This document shows, in pieces, positions 1-11,733 of a stretch of 64,000 nucleotides of DNA. Below the pieces are notes generated by a model that was not told the DNA's origin, ran no database searches, and worked only from the letters and a program-made list of their open reading frames with translations. The DNA lies in NCBI GenBank assembly GCA_033558025.1, contig JAUCEF010000016.1:2666001-2730000 (forward strand). The letters are read 5' to 3'. The stretch's first letter is position 1, and each line of letters opens with the position of its first letter. Position numbers and translations under genes: made by a program. Source of the stretch: Phytophthora sp. 'mugwort'. Its lineage: Eukaryota > Oomycota > Peronosporomycetes > Peronosporales > Peronosporaceae.

Positions 1-473
1 CCGCTTCTGCCAGCATGACAAAATCGAGCACGTTCTGATCGATGAGAAGGTGGTGCGGCGGCAAGCACCTGTTCTCTGGACTTCGGCAGCTTGCCAATGG
101 TGGACATGGCTTGTCGGGCACACCGGGGAGACTATACTCGCCCACTACCCAAACGCGCGATACGTGTACGACATGGTGGTGGTGGGGTGGGGGGGAGAGA
201 GAGCCTGGCCTTCTCGAAGATCCCAGTCTTCTTACTCCACGTGAGGCGGAGCGCTTGACCGGCTTCTTGGACATGAAGGGTGGATGAAGAGGGCACTTAA
301 TCTTGAGAGAGGAAAAACGCTGGTGAGCTATCGGAGCGCTATGCGCGCGCCAAAATCCAAATTCTGCCGGGAGGGTAATGCTGGTCGGTTGGATTCAGTA
401 CATTCGCCCCTCACTTCCCGTTTATATGGTTTGTCAGGCTATAGTTTGTACCCCCGTTGACTATTCACGCATT

Positions 474-2137
474 TTACTGTAGTTGAAGCTTGCGATCCAC
501 TATTGGTTGAGGCGCCTCATCGTCCATAGTCGACGCTAAGACGGTCTCGACTTCGATTTCAACATTGACGACGTTTGCCTTAGATTTCTGTGTGGTCTTT
601 TGCTCCGCTAATATCGCCAAGGGGTGGTTTACATGCTTCGCCTTGATGTGATCCTTTGCGTTGATGGCGTTCCTCGTGTTTCTCAAGGCCTCCTCCCAAC
701 TGTAGCGATTAATTTTGGCCCGATCTTTAATTATGAGACAGCACAACACACCAAAGGTTGTAATATACCTGCGGAGAGGGCTTCCAGGTGTTCTTCATCC
801 TGTACGGCTTCTCCAACGTGCAAAGGTTCCAAACATCATCAGTCGTGCCCGCCTTCCTCGAATGCTTAACGGAAACAGGTATCCCGATACTGGGTACTGG
901 AGATGGCGGGGGTGACGGTGACGTTGGCAGATACCCGACAGCAGGGGACTTGAGCTCCAGCTGAGATACCGTCACTCTGTTTTGGTGAGCCGAAGTATCA
1001 CTAGCCTGCGGCTTAGACCCCATCGCGATCTTCCGGGTCTTCAAGCCCGTTGCGGTCGTCCGACGCTTTTCAACAACCTTATCCTGCCGTTCGCGTTTTC
1101 TCAAAAGAAAACGTCTCAAGAGAAAACGCGAACGGCAGGATAAGGTTGTTGAAGTCCTTCGCGGTCGCAACCAGAAAAACCCGTAGTTGTTCATTTCACC
1201 CTTAAGGCGAGCACCGTCCAAACGATAAACTTTGTGCATTGAGAGCGACCCCAATTCCAATATTCGACAGGAAGCACGCACGCTTGAACATTCCATCGCC
1301 CTCTTTCTCGAAGCGCCAAATCGACCCAGGGTTTTTCTCCGCCATCGGCTTCAAGTAGCTTTCTAGCTACCGATAGCCGACAAGCTGCTCGACGTAGTTG
1401 CTCTCGTTAATTGCTTGATTCGGAATATCGTCAGTGGAAAGACTTTGAATCCCTTGCTAACCAAGAATTTCGAGATCGCTGCACCCGTCATGCGCTCCGT
1501 TTTCCCTTCGTAGACCGGCAGCATCTCCGTCTCAACCATAGTGAGTGGGTCCCCTGACAGTCTGGGTGGTGTTTCTCTTGTCCTTTTCGGGGCGAACGAT
1601 GGTTCCTTCGGCAACACGGCGAATTAAAACCCCACGTACTGGATGTGGTTGTGGCAAAAGTTGGCACGAAAGACCTTCCAAAACCCTTCAAAACAACACA
1701 CATTAATGGAAAGCGGGCATTGAATGTCTTCGTCAGGCACATCTTTGTCGAAGAACTGTTGCCCGTTGAGCTTCTTGCACACGTACTTGGCGTTGCCGGC
1801 ACCCTCGCGCTTACAGCTGAAATGCTGTACCTTCAGCTGAAAGCCACACGCTTAAGCGAACTCCTTGCACCCCAGCTGGATGTTCTTTTGGGAACCGTGA
1901 TATTCCGTCCCCACGTTGTTCCGGTTTATGTAAGCGACGCCGAAGTCGCCTCCGTTCGGGTCGCATTGCTGCACTGCCGGTGTCGTGTTCAATCATGTCC
2001 GTTGCTGTGGCGAGGTCAGCGGCTTCAAGGTTGAAAGGTACTTGCTCGTAGCAAGGTTGCTTCTTCGAAGACGATGGAGCCATCTTTGTATTTCTTGGTT
2101 GGTGGGTTCCTTGGAATGGAGAAATGAAGCATAGCAA
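474..2137 (-). pseudogene. Decayed Mutator-type transposon gene with zinc-finger-like N-terminus
   Basis: Reading the minus strand from about 2137 downward gives a protein-like sequence spread over several frames. The first part (about 1980-1640) reads through one in-frame TAA and has cysteines and a ...FWKV...CHNH... pattern like the FLYWCH/FAR1-type zinc fingers at the N-terminus of Mutator-like transposases. The next part (about 1617-1363) is a soluble-looking segment with a GKTERMTGAAISKF motif. Further fragments follow to 474, with frame changes and a 32-bp inverted repeat (1071-1151) inserted in the coding part. I do not see a complete DDE domain. The assignment to the Mutator class rests on the zinc-finger pattern only; it could be another transposon-borne zinc-finger gene. 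It is certainly not intact. Confidence 0.45.
1071..1151. repeat. Perfect 32-bp inverted repeat (hairpin)
   Basis: Bases 1071-1102 and 1120-1151 are exact reverse complements, separated by 17 bases (1103-1119). It lies inside the decayed minus-strand transposon gene. Confidence 0.9.
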
Positions 2138-2175
2138 GTAGAACCTCTATCACTGGCATTATATCGGTCGTTCAT

Positions 2176-2688
2176 TTTATCGATCCTATTTATTGAATAG
2201 CAGGACTCCCAGTTGCAAGAAACTGCAGTGCTTGCGATGCGCAGTAGTTATTTGCGCCGTACCAAAAATTTGGCGATGTAGCAGCAATTTGCGAAGCCGC
2301 TACGCCAGCCTTAGCCCCGTGGTGGCTCTTGCAAAGCATAAATAGCGGGAAGTGTTGGGTTAATACTATTTATAGTACTATTTATAGAAATCCTAATATT
2401 AATACTCATGTACTGATTTGGCCCGGGTAGTTGCAATTATCACCATCTGAAAATGAAATCTCAGTGATTAAGGATGAGATATGGAAATTCCTCAGCCTCA
2501 ACCGGAAGACGCAAATGTTGCTGTAACAAGACCTGGCATGTTGGGTTTATAGGTTATAATATAACCAAAAATTATAAAACAATATTATTGTACTTAAGTA
2601 CTTAGTTAGCAATATTGACCGGGTTGACTTAGGAATCCTAATCACCCTTCAGATACCAAGGCCAACGACTCTTCCCCTCCGATACCAA
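2176..2688. other. AT-rich intergenic stretch
   Basis: No coding signal was seen on either strand. The sequence becomes AT-rich at 2340-2640 with short direct repeats of ATTTATAG type. The promoter of the downstream armadillo gene must lie here, but no clear element can be named. Confidence 0.5.
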
Positions 2689-3956
2689 ATGGGGAACGCT
2701 GGGGCCAAGGGCGCCAAAGGCAGCAAGGACGAGTTTACCTTTGATGAGCACGACGGTAAGCGAGCGTGAATTCGTCGGCACCGTGGTCTTACGGTAGCTA
2801 ACAAGTGTGTATTGCGTTTGGCCAGATGAGGCCTTCACTGAGGCTCTCCGCGTGAATTTGCAGCGGCTCATTGTCTATGCGCGCTCGGCCGACACGGCGC
2901 TGCAGCGAGAAGTCGCCGAGAAGTTGGCCAATGAGGCCGTCAAGCGTACGTGGCTGTGGCGAGACGTCTACCATGCTTTTTTGTGTTTTGAGGCTGCTGA
3001 TCCTTTATGCTGCTTGCTTTCTTGCGGTAGCCGACCGACAGGTGCAGATTGTGGAGCTGGATGGGCTGCAGCTTCTGCTGCCGCTTACCAAGTCCAAGGA
3101 TACAGAGGTGCAGCGTCTGGCAGCGCACGCGCTTGCCAACCTCTCTGTCAACTGTAAGAACTGCTTTGTCCGTGTGAGGTTTTGGTAGTTGGGCTTCGAG
3201 TTAACTCATTTCCTGTCCAGCTGAAAATCAGTCCAAGATGGCGACGGAAGGAGGCATCGACATGCTGATCGACCTCTTGAGCAGCACGAACGAGCACGTG
3301 CAGCGTCAGGCCGCGAAGGCGCTCGCCAACCTTGGCGTCAACGGTGCGGTATCATTTGCATGTCATCGGTTAATTGTTTTAGTGACATAATATCGCTATG
3401 TTTGCTAATTGTATGTGTTGGTAGTGGATAACAAGGAGCGGATCGCCAAGGCGGGCGGCATTAAACCACTCATCGACTTGGCGAGCTCCCGTCAGATCGG
3501 CGTCGCTGTCGAAGCCATCGCGGCGCTCGCAAATCTGGCTGTTAACGGTAATGAGCGCAGTGATGAATTAGCGCTCTCATCTCACTTCTGACACTACTTT
3601 TGTGAGTGAATAACAGACGCTAACGAGGTGGAGATCGCTCGTAAAGGCGGCCTGAAGCCTATTGTTGAAGGAGCGCACTCCGAGTCCGTGGAGCTTCAGT
3701 CCCAAGTGGCTCGTGCTCTACGCAACTTGTCTGTCAATCGTACGTGAGATTCACGAGTCTTTTGCTGTAGTGCATTAACTAACCTGAGCGTCTATGGATG
3801 CTGTGTGTGTTTTGGGTTGCAGCGGAAAACAAGCAAGCAATCGTGGAACTGGGTGGGGTGGAGGCTCTGCAGTCACTTGTGCGTTCCACCAACGACCGGA
3901 TATGCCAACAGGCTACACGCGCGCTCGTCAACCTTGGCGTCAACGTAGTCGACTAG
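2689..3956 (+). CDS. Armadillo-repeat protein, one repeat per exon
   Basis: Seven exons join cleanly: 2689-2755, 2826-2945, 3031-3153, 3221-3343, 3425-3547, 3617-3739, 3823-3956, giving 270 residues. All six introns (67-85 bp) have GT-AG ends and all are in phase 1. Exons 3-6 are each exactly 123 bp (41 codons) and each carries one armadillo repeat ending in a conserved Leu-x-Val-Asn (LSVN, LGVN or LAVN); exon 7 holds the last repeat and the stop. The N-terminus (MGNAGAKGAKGSKDEF) is short, with a Gly at position 2 that could be myristoylated, although position 6 is Ala rather than Ser/Thr. Armadillo repeats form a superhelical protein-binding surface; the partner is unknown. The protein is shorter than beta-catenin-like or importin-alpha proteins and resembles vacuolar (VAC8-like) or ARO-type repeats only in general. 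It is convergent with the Hook gene, 225 bp between stop codons. Confidence 0.9.
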
Positions 3957-4181
3957 GTCTTTGGCGAGAAACTCAGCCCAAATACCTTCTGCACTTACCA
4001 TATTAACACCAGGGCAGCTCTGCGCGAGTGAAACAGCGCCAATAAACATTCCTACATGACACAAATCTCTTCTTCAGGTATATCTCCATATCGCGCAAAG
4101 GTATTCCTTTATCGTTCCAGCACAGCGTGCGCCATATTAACCTTTTTATTGGCGACGCCCTTGAATCCGAACGTGATCCTC

Positions 4182-6985
4182 TCATGCTCCTTGTCGCCTT
4201 TTGGCTCGTTCTTCTGTCCTCTTGTTTGCCAGCCATGAACCGGCGCCTGGGGCCCCTGCAGCCGGACCCTGGGGCATCATGGTACGTCGCTGCATTTCCG
4301 TTCCAATCTGTTCACGGAAGCAAGCGTCAGTATTCTTCTCACTGCAATAATCACTTAACCCCGGCGCGGGGAGCAGACCTCGTAAAAAGACGACATCATG
4401 AGAGCCTGTTCGCGAGAGTACGAAGCGCGGACTTCCTTCATCTTTTTCTCCAGGAAATCCACACGCTCTTGCTTCTCGTTGACCTGGTTGCGGTGTGAGC
4501 TCACAGCAACCATATACTTGGTCTGCACCGCATGAAGCGTTTTCTTCGTGTAGTTCTCCAGCTTCGCGCGCTGCTCCGAAAGCTCGTTGATCACGGACTC
4601 TTTTTCCTTCAGACGCTTGGTCAGTTCCGTTACCGTTGCGCGCAATGAGTCCACCGCTTCTGCCTCGATTTCCTGTTATCGAAAAGAATGAAAATACGTG
4701 AGTAAACGAGTGGTTCCAGTTTCACTACCCGCTCACGTACCAGCTTTTCCAACTTGTCCTGATATTCAGCGATTTGAGCCGACGAAAGCGCATTGTTGCT
4801 GCTCGTTACCACGACAGAACCAGGAGTAGGCACAGGTGCCTGCATGGCTCCACCCGGGCCCATCGCGACGCCAGATTCAAGCGCGGCAGGAGTCGCGAAA
4901 CCGGCCATTCCTGCTGCTGCGGCCCCCTCGCTGACCTCCAAATCGTTTGAAACCTGCATCGGCTCCGGTCCATCCGGCGAATTCTGCCACTGTTGCTGGG
5001 ATTGTCGCTGTTGTTGAGGCGGAGTCTGGGCATGAGCCTGCTGAAGCTGCGTCAGCATCTGCTGGTGTTGTTCATTTTGAATCCGCACATTGCGCAAGTC
5101 TTCCGATAGCTGGTCATTCTGTTTCTGCATCTGAAATAGAGATACCTGAAGTGCCTCCTTCGCCTTGACTGCCATGTCCAGATCGTTTGCCAGCTCGGCC
5201 TGCCCTGCGTCAGCGTTGCCGCTCTTCAGTTCAGCATTTTCCCGTACAAGTCGGGCCACGCGCTCTCTTAAGCCGCTAACAGAGTCACGACCGAGCAATA
5301 TGTCGGCACTCAATCCACCTCCATTAACAGCACTACTCTCACCAGCTGCCATTGCGTCGTCATTGCCTTCCCGATATTGCATGCTTGAGAGTTGTGTGCG
5401 TAGTTCCTCCACTTGTGACTCGAGAAACTCCTTGCCACCAAGCGCACTGTCAAGCTCTTCTTGCAGTCTCCGGATCTTTTGTTCCTTAACATTAAGATTG
5501 GAACTAGCTTGAACATTGGCTGTCTCCAGCTCTACAACCTGATTCTTGTATTTCTCCACAAGATTTTTCAGTCCAGGCATCGTCTTGATCGTGCTTTCCA
5601 AGTCCACCACCTTGTCCAAGTATTGCGCATTGAGAGTCTCTAGCTCACGCACCTGAACACGCAACGAATTCATTTCCTCCAGTTTCTTTTTGTACTTGGT
5701 CACGCTAGCTTCCAGTTTGTTTAGCGTCCCGAGCTTGGAGCGGGAAATATCAAGTTCGTCAGCCTGGCGACGCACTTCGTTTTCCAGCATCATCAGACGT
5801 TCTCCGGACTCGCGTTTTATACGATTCAGCTCAAGGTCTTTCTCTTCCATCTGCATCTGAAGAGCGTGTACTTCATTGTCCACAATCTGTTGGATCTTCT
5901 TGTTGTCACGAGTGAGAGTGTTCTGACGCTCACTGCGCAGCTGATCGCGTTCACTTTCAAGAGCTGTGTATTTATCAGCCAGCTCTCGGTGCTCCGTTAA
6001 GGTACATTCAAAACGTTCCGTCAGCTCACGCTTCTCGCGTTCCATGTCCAGATATCGGAGCTCTATTGAGGAGCTTCGTTCCAATGCTTGCGCCAGTTGC
6101 GCAGCTAGAGCTTCAATAGAGCTGCCCGATGCCAAAGCAGAGGCTGACACCAACGATGAAGGGGACGCCATCTCATCAAAAGACGTCCCGTGAGCCATCG
6201 AGTTGCGGCGACTCGGATTTGACGCTCCTCCGGGAGATGTGGGCTGAAAGCGGTGCATGAGATTCTCGATTGCATGCATTAAGCTGGCCTGTTCAGAGGC
6301 GCTCATCTGCATGATGGGGTGGATGTACTCGGACTTGTTCGGACACTGAACGGCGCAGCCCAGCAGCAGCTCCGTTAGTTTGGCCACCTCGTGCACATCG
6401 TTTTCCTTGGCGATCAGCAGCGGATCCACCAACTCGTCTGCATGGCAGATCTGACCCAATTCGTCAGTGTAAAACAGCTCCACGGCACGCAACAGCGTCT
6501 TGAGGTTGTTAGACTTGAGAGCCCAGTTGTTTTGGGGCTGCTCATTGATCTGCTCCAAATTCACGTACTCCGAGTCACTAATAGAACAAAGATATCACGA
6601 ATTAGTCGATAAGTTCTATCAAAAGATACAACTATTGCGACTAGGATAGGACGCACATGTGGTGCATGATCTTGGAGAGGAAGACACCGTCGCACAAATC
6701 TTCCATGCCCGAGACCTGCAGGTCCGTCGCCAATTTCTCGTGAAAGCTTTGCACCTGCACTCCCGTCCCCCAAACAACAGAGGAATTGCATACGTATATA
6801 TTAGCACTAGTATACTATATATTCGATGGCACCCCTCTGCCAGGTCTCCGCATTTGCGAATGATTTAATTATTTAAAGTTGAAGGGCGGCGGGATGACGG
6901 CATCGGTTGTAGCAGAAGAACGGTGGATCGGACATGGAATAGAACGTACCCATAGTAGCAGACTGCGCTGGGCTGTGTCGTCCAT
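4182..6985 (-). CDS. Hook-family microtubule/dynein adaptor protein
   Basis: Five exons on the minus strand join in frame: 6985-6950, 6754-6657, 6577-4741, 4672-4379, 4307-4182, giving 796 residues. Introns are 195, 79, 68 and 71 bp with GT-AG ends. The first ~165 residues match the Hook (calponin-homology-like) domain: MDDTAQRSLLLW start, SGMEDLCDGVFLSKIMHHID, then ALKSNNLKTLLRAVELFY. From about residue 200 to 700 the protein is a long coiled coil rich in Glu, Lys, Leu and Gln. The tail ends with a basic SWLANKRTEERAKRR segment that matches the short conserved C-terminus of Hook proteins. Family knowledge: Hook proteins bind dynein light intermediate chain through the N-terminal domain and link cargo to microtubule motors. 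Its start is 210 bp from the divergent SMP-domain gene. Confidence 0.92.
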
Positions 6986-7195
6986 GGCGAAGTGTGACTC
7001 GAGGAGAGAGTTAGTATCGGTATCTCTTCGTCTTCTTCGTGCGGTAAATGAAGGGGGAGCCGCTGGAGATGTAGCGTGGTGCACACCAGTCTTCACTTCT
7101 CACTTATGTCCGAAGAACTTCAACATGGCAACCGCCGCCTATAAGTGGCGACCTGGTCCCTCCGCTGCCACAGTTTAACCTTTCTTTCTCTGTCC
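6986..7195. promoter_or_regulatory. Short bidirectional promoter region, Hook / SMP genes
   Basis: Only 210 bp separate the two divergent start codons. The plus-strand text at 7091-7105 (CTTCACTTCTCACTT) resembles the oomycete initiator consensus (YTCANTYY type). If transcription starts there, two ATGs (7106 and 7125) precede the chosen ATG at 7196 and open short upstream reading frames of 12 and 17 codons. The initiator call is tentative. Confidence 0.35.
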
Positions 7196-9793
7196 ATGTC
7201 GCTCTCACGACCAACATCCACGGCGGAGGTCTCTATCTGCTCGGAGTCGTTGGCATCTTCCAATGTCTCGTGCAGTGAAGCTGCGGGCGAGGACAATGCG
7301 GAGCTGTCCATGAGCATCCCCACAACAGCCAGAAATGCTTCCTCGCTCGCTCTCGACTCCATTGAAGGGATCATGGTGGTCCATCGCAAGAAAAAGCAGC
7401 GCCAGCGCTTCCTCCTGTCCAAATCGACCCATTACGTCGTGGCGAACACCATGAAGCACGCGCTAGAGATCTACAAGTACGTTTCAAAGGCTTTGGTTAT
7501 AGTTTATTTGAGGTTGTTGCCACTCACCATTTGTATGGTATATTGGCAGTAATGAGTCTCGATCCGAGCTTGTGTACTTGTTATCACTGGCCGACGCCGT
7601 GCTGGGCTTCGAATCGGACAATGCCAATATTGTCATGGAAAAGTGTTTTTGTGTCGAAGTCAGAACGTGGAAAAAGAGAAACACTGTTCGTTTACAGCCC
7701 CAGGGTTTTATCTTTTTCGAGGAGAATCAGGCGCGCATGCTGCTTTGGGTGAAATACATTCACTTGACTATTAAGCGAGCGACTACCTTGGATAGTGAGC
7801 TATTCCGGAGTCCTTCCACTGCGTCGTCAGTCGAACCTCTTCGACGTTTTAGTGACAGTGACGAGTTGAAACTGGGATGTGTAAGCAATGCTTTTGCTGC
7901 TAGTGATGGTCACAGTGTGGTCAACGCTGTTAGCCCCGGCTCAAGCCCCACGTCTGCTTTAGGATTCCGTGATAAACTTACACAGCGTCTCGTCATCGAT
8001 CCCGCAGCAAGGATCGTTACCGCTGGGCGAACAATGCTGACACCGACCCGTTCATCTAATGTGAGTGGAGAACGACAGCCATCGACTATGAACCGATGGG
8101 GCTCCATTTTTTCTCATGAAAAACAGCAGCAAACACGAAGTCCGATGAGCAGTACAGCAACAGACACCCTAGAACCCAGTACTTCATCTCCAAAGCCGAG
8201 CCCTTGGAAGCGCTCCACGAAAGCTACTACCGATGTGTCATCCGACACAGCTTCGAGTCCAAATGTTGATCCAATGGCATCTTCACGTTCTCGTTCCTTT
8301 CGTGCCACGAGTCCCACCGGAGCTCCCAGTACAAATGATCCCGAGACAGTTTTGTCTACTGTTGAGAATATTTCCCTTCCTGAAAAACTTACACCACGAC
8401 AGCCTTCGACTACCAAATCCGCCGTCACTGCGCCGTTGCAATCTGACTCACACTTACAGGATAATTCCGCTGAACTTGTTGATGATCCGGAGCCTGTAGC
8501 GCTTCAAGTGCTGACATTTATGCTGGCTGTGGCTGTTGTTGCTGGTATTTCGGACGCATCTGTCTTCCTCCCTCTTGCATTGGCTGGCGCCTTGTCGCAC
8601 TTCTGCAATCAGCACCAGCGTTTCTCCTCGTGGACTTTATCTTCTGTAGCTGTGTATCTGGCTAGTAGCTGTCACGTGCTTTTTGGTGTCGGTGGTGCGA
8701 GCGTGTTCCTCTACTTGTGGGGTTATGCTACCTACAAGACCGAACGACGGCGCCGCACGCAACGAAAAGCTACAGTGCACTTCCGTGACACTCCATCCAG
8801 TCACGATAGTGGCGAAATCGCTCATCTTGAGGTGGGTGCATGTGCATTAAAGTGACTGAGACCCATCCGCATAACTACATGATGGATTTGTATTCACAGA
8901 TTCCTAATTGGATGCGATATCCGGACGTAGATCGAGTGGAATGGCTCAACAAAGTGTTCGTCACGTACGTCATAGCGATCAGACCTAACAAAAACACCAG
9001 CTTTGAGTGAAATTGTCGAACTTAACTTGTTTTTATTTCGTGTAGTGGTTGGCCGTACCTCAAGAAAGCTATCGAGGTAAGTGAGTATTTATTGTTTTTT
9101 GTTTTTGCGTGACTGATGTTGTCTAATTATCGTGTAGAACTCGGTTCTTAACAGCTTAAACCCAGTACTAGACACGCAAAAACCTGCCTTCATGAGTTCA
9201 CTGACGCTCGTCCGCTTAGACTTGGGCAGTCGAACGCCGCACATCAGCGGTATCAAGTTTGTTTCGGCGAACACGCTGACGGACGAAGTGACACTGGACG
9301 TGGAGGTTCGCGTTCTCACAGACAAGAAGAGCTTCGTCGCGGACCTCAAGATGGTGTCGCATCTAGGAGCTGCTGTATGCTTGTCGTTGCGTGAGCTTCT
9401 GCTTGTCGGCACGCTGCGCATAACACTCAACCCGCTGGCCAAGTACTGGCCTTGCTTCGGTGGACTCAATCTGTCCTTCACTCAGTAAGTTTCCAGCGTT
9501 CATACTTGGCCCGACGACAGACTGCACTCATCTCATTCTGGAATACAGGCGACCAGTGTTCGACTTCTCACTCACAGCCGCCAAAATCAATATCGCTAAC
9601 GTCCCGTTCGTGTCCGAGTGGTGCGTCCAAAGTTCGTTCGGCTGATCACTCGGATTGCTGGCTGACGTCTTCACTGTGCTTTGTTCCCGTCAGGCTCCAC
9701 ACGTTCCTGTACGACCTGCTGCTCGACTACTTTGTGTGGCCCAATGTGCTCCGTGTCCCGCTCTGGGACGAGCACGGCAACCCTGTACAATAA
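7196..9793 (+). CDS. Membrane-anchored SMP-domain lipid-transfer-type protein with N-terminal PH-like domain
   Basis: Seven exons join in frame: 7196-7476, 7550-8831, 8900-8964, 9046-9076, 9138-9484, 9549-9620, 9694-9793, giving 725 residues. Residues ~55-170 look like a pleckstrin-homology domain, ending in the typical hydrophobic helix with a Trp (RMLLWVKYIHL). A Ser/Thr/Pro-rich linker follows to ~410. Residues ~410-495 contain two strongly hydrophobic stretches that would form a membrane hairpin. Residues ~522-725 match the synaptotagmin-like mitochondrial lipid-binding (SMP) domain: WLNKVF, GWPYLKKAIE, PHISGIKF, ending in the FLYDLL...VWPNVLRVPL motif. Family knowledge: such proteins (extended synaptotagmins, tricalbins) bridge the ER and plasma membrane and move lipids. 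Unlike those, this protein stops straight after the SMP domain and has no C2 domain; the PH-like domain may supply membrane targeting. The next gene (NFU1) begins 121 bp downstream. Confidence 0.88.
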
Positions 9794-9914
9794 AATAGCC
9801 AATGGATACATTAGCATTTGATAGATGACGTAACTTTGATTGGCCATAATTTTACCCACTAAAGATTAGTGACCACTTCGTAATCTGCGCCGTACGTCGC
9901 ACGAGCACTTCGCC

Positions 9915-10962
9915 ATGTTCCCACGCAGCCGCCAGCTCCTTCGCGCTCTAGCCCGACGCAGCACCGCATCGGCCACGACCGCGCGCTTCGTGCACGCGCA
10001 CCCTGTGGCAGGACGTGCCGCCGTCGCGTTGCAGCCGCACGCCGTGTCGCCGTTCTTGGCTCGCGGCGGCGCGTTGCGCTCTATGTTCATCCAGACGGAG
10101 TCGACGCCCAATCCACTGAGCGTTAAGTTTCTGCCGGGACGCGCAGTGCTGGACGACCGCTTCACGACGGGCGTGGTATGTTGTCGTAGACGGTGGCGAG
10201 AGGCTTGGACGGATGGAGGGCGGCTGACGGTCTGTGTTGCTGTTTGGGTAGGACTTCACGCCGGGCTCGGAGGAGGTGCGTCGCTCGCCGCTGGCCAAGA
10301 AGCTGTTTCAGATCGATGGTGTGGCGCGCGTGTTCTTTGGCAAGGAATTCATCTCGGTCACCAAGACAGAAGACGAGGACTGGGACGTACGTGATGAGTT
10401 GTTTTTGCTAGCTGGGGAAGGTAATCAGGCTTTGTAACAAGCGAAATGTTATGACAGGCTCTGAACGCGGAAATCTTTGCGACCATTATGGACTTCTTCG
10501 CGTCTGAGGAGGAAGTCATGTCCGATGAACCGGTCATCACGGTGCGATGCGACAGCGTGTTTGTGGTATTGGGAGAAGGTCTACATGTTGATTATGAATG
10601 CTGTTGGTTCTGTGCTACAGGATACGACGATCCTGCCAGAGGACGACGAGGTGGTGGCCATGATTAAGGAGTTACTGGAGCAGCGCATCCGGCCCTCGGT
10701 GCAGGACGACGGAGGCGACATTTTCTACAAGGGTTTCGATGAGAAGACGGGTATGGTGCTGGTCCAGTTGGCTGGCTCGTGCGCTGGATGCCCCAGCTCC
10801 TCCGTGACACTCAAACACGGCGTGGAGAACATGCTCAAGCACTACATTCCGGAGGTGCGCGGCATTGAGGAGTGGGTCGATGAAGAGCTCAACGCTGTGA
10901 ATGAGAAGGAGTTCCGAACGCTCGAAGAAAAGCTGCGCTCTGTTGGGATTCCTAGCGAATAA
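9915..10962 (+). CDS. NFU1: Mitochondrial iron-sulfur cluster scaffold NFU1
   Basis: Four exons join in frame, all introns in phase 0: 9915-10175, 10252-10386, 10458-10541, 10621-10962, giving 273 residues. The first ~55 residues are rich in Arg, Ala and Ser with no acidic residues, as in a mitochondrial targeting peptide. Residues ~58-155 match the Nfu N-terminal domain ([18 protein letters not shown]). Residues ~165-240 are the NifU-like C-terminal domain with the cluster-binding CxxC at Cys214 and Cys217 (GSCAGCPSS). Family knowledge: NFU1 carries 4Fe-4S clusters to targets such as lipoyl synthase. The acidic C-terminal tail of about 30 residues is usual for eukaryotic members. The gene appears complete and functional. 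Confidence 0.95.
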
Positions 10963-11733
10963 ACCGCTGAATGGAGATGTGAATAGCAGGCAGTGGGATA
11001 CGAGTGCTGAATCAAGACTACATCGTCGCTGCCTATTGCATAGAGCACGATCAGAGAAACAAATTGGAAGAAAGCAGACATCAGGCAAGAAGAGCGATGT
11101 GCAAGAATGCGACCAGCGGCAAATTGGAAGAAAATGAAGGTGCGATTGTTTAATCAGGTGTGGCCGTGACTTAATGATGCACGGAACTGACGTCGTAGGC
11201 GAAAGCTCCTCGCGTCTTCTTATTTTCTGTGTACGTCTTTAATCAGTTGCTTCCAATACTGATGCCAATTAAAGTGCACTGTTTGAGTCGTGAATATATA
11301 CATGACCATCACACACGTGTGCATCTCTCTCAATTGCTGGAGCTCTACAGCTGTAGCCATACATGTCGACAGCTTGAGGCTTGTCGGAGGCTGGCGGAGA
11401 AATCCAAATTGAAGAGCTTGAAGCCGCTGTTTCACCACTATTTTTGTCCAGGCACTTGGGTTGGCTGGTGTTATTTGCTTGGTTTGTTTTGGGCGTTGTG
11501 CGACGATGGAGAAAAGCGACAACTGCTTCCAAAGAGCATTCGCAAGCGAGGAGAGCACGCCAGCTGCTCGTCTCTAGTTGCCAAAGCGAGACGAGTGCAG
11601 ATCGAGTGTCAAGGATATGGCTGGTGGCATTCTCCGTCTTGGTGAGTTCTGCAAGTAGCTTTCAGTATCTGTGTGCGTCCCAACCCCGCCCCAACCCATC
11701 GCGAGGCCGCTCGTTTCGAATCGCATTTCTGCA
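10963..11733. other. NFU1 3' region and 5' region of the MYB gene
   Basis: No convincing gene is seen. A 14-base direct repeat (CAAATTGGAAGAAA) occurs near 11061 and 11119. An ATG at 11617 opens only a 13-codon frame that ends in TAG; using the 24-base GT...AG stretch at 11642-11665 as an intron would bypass that stop, but 24 bases is too short for a believable intron. The MYB promoter and leader probably occupy the second half. Confidence 0.5.

Noticed and set aside
4947..5512. Plus-strand frames opposite the Hook gene (Ala/Ser-rich)
   Set aside because: They are complements of the coiled-coil coding exon and have no independent support.
11617..11665. A first MYB exon starting at ATG 11617
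   Set aside because: It needs a 24-base intron, which is too short to be believable; without it the frame stops at TAG.
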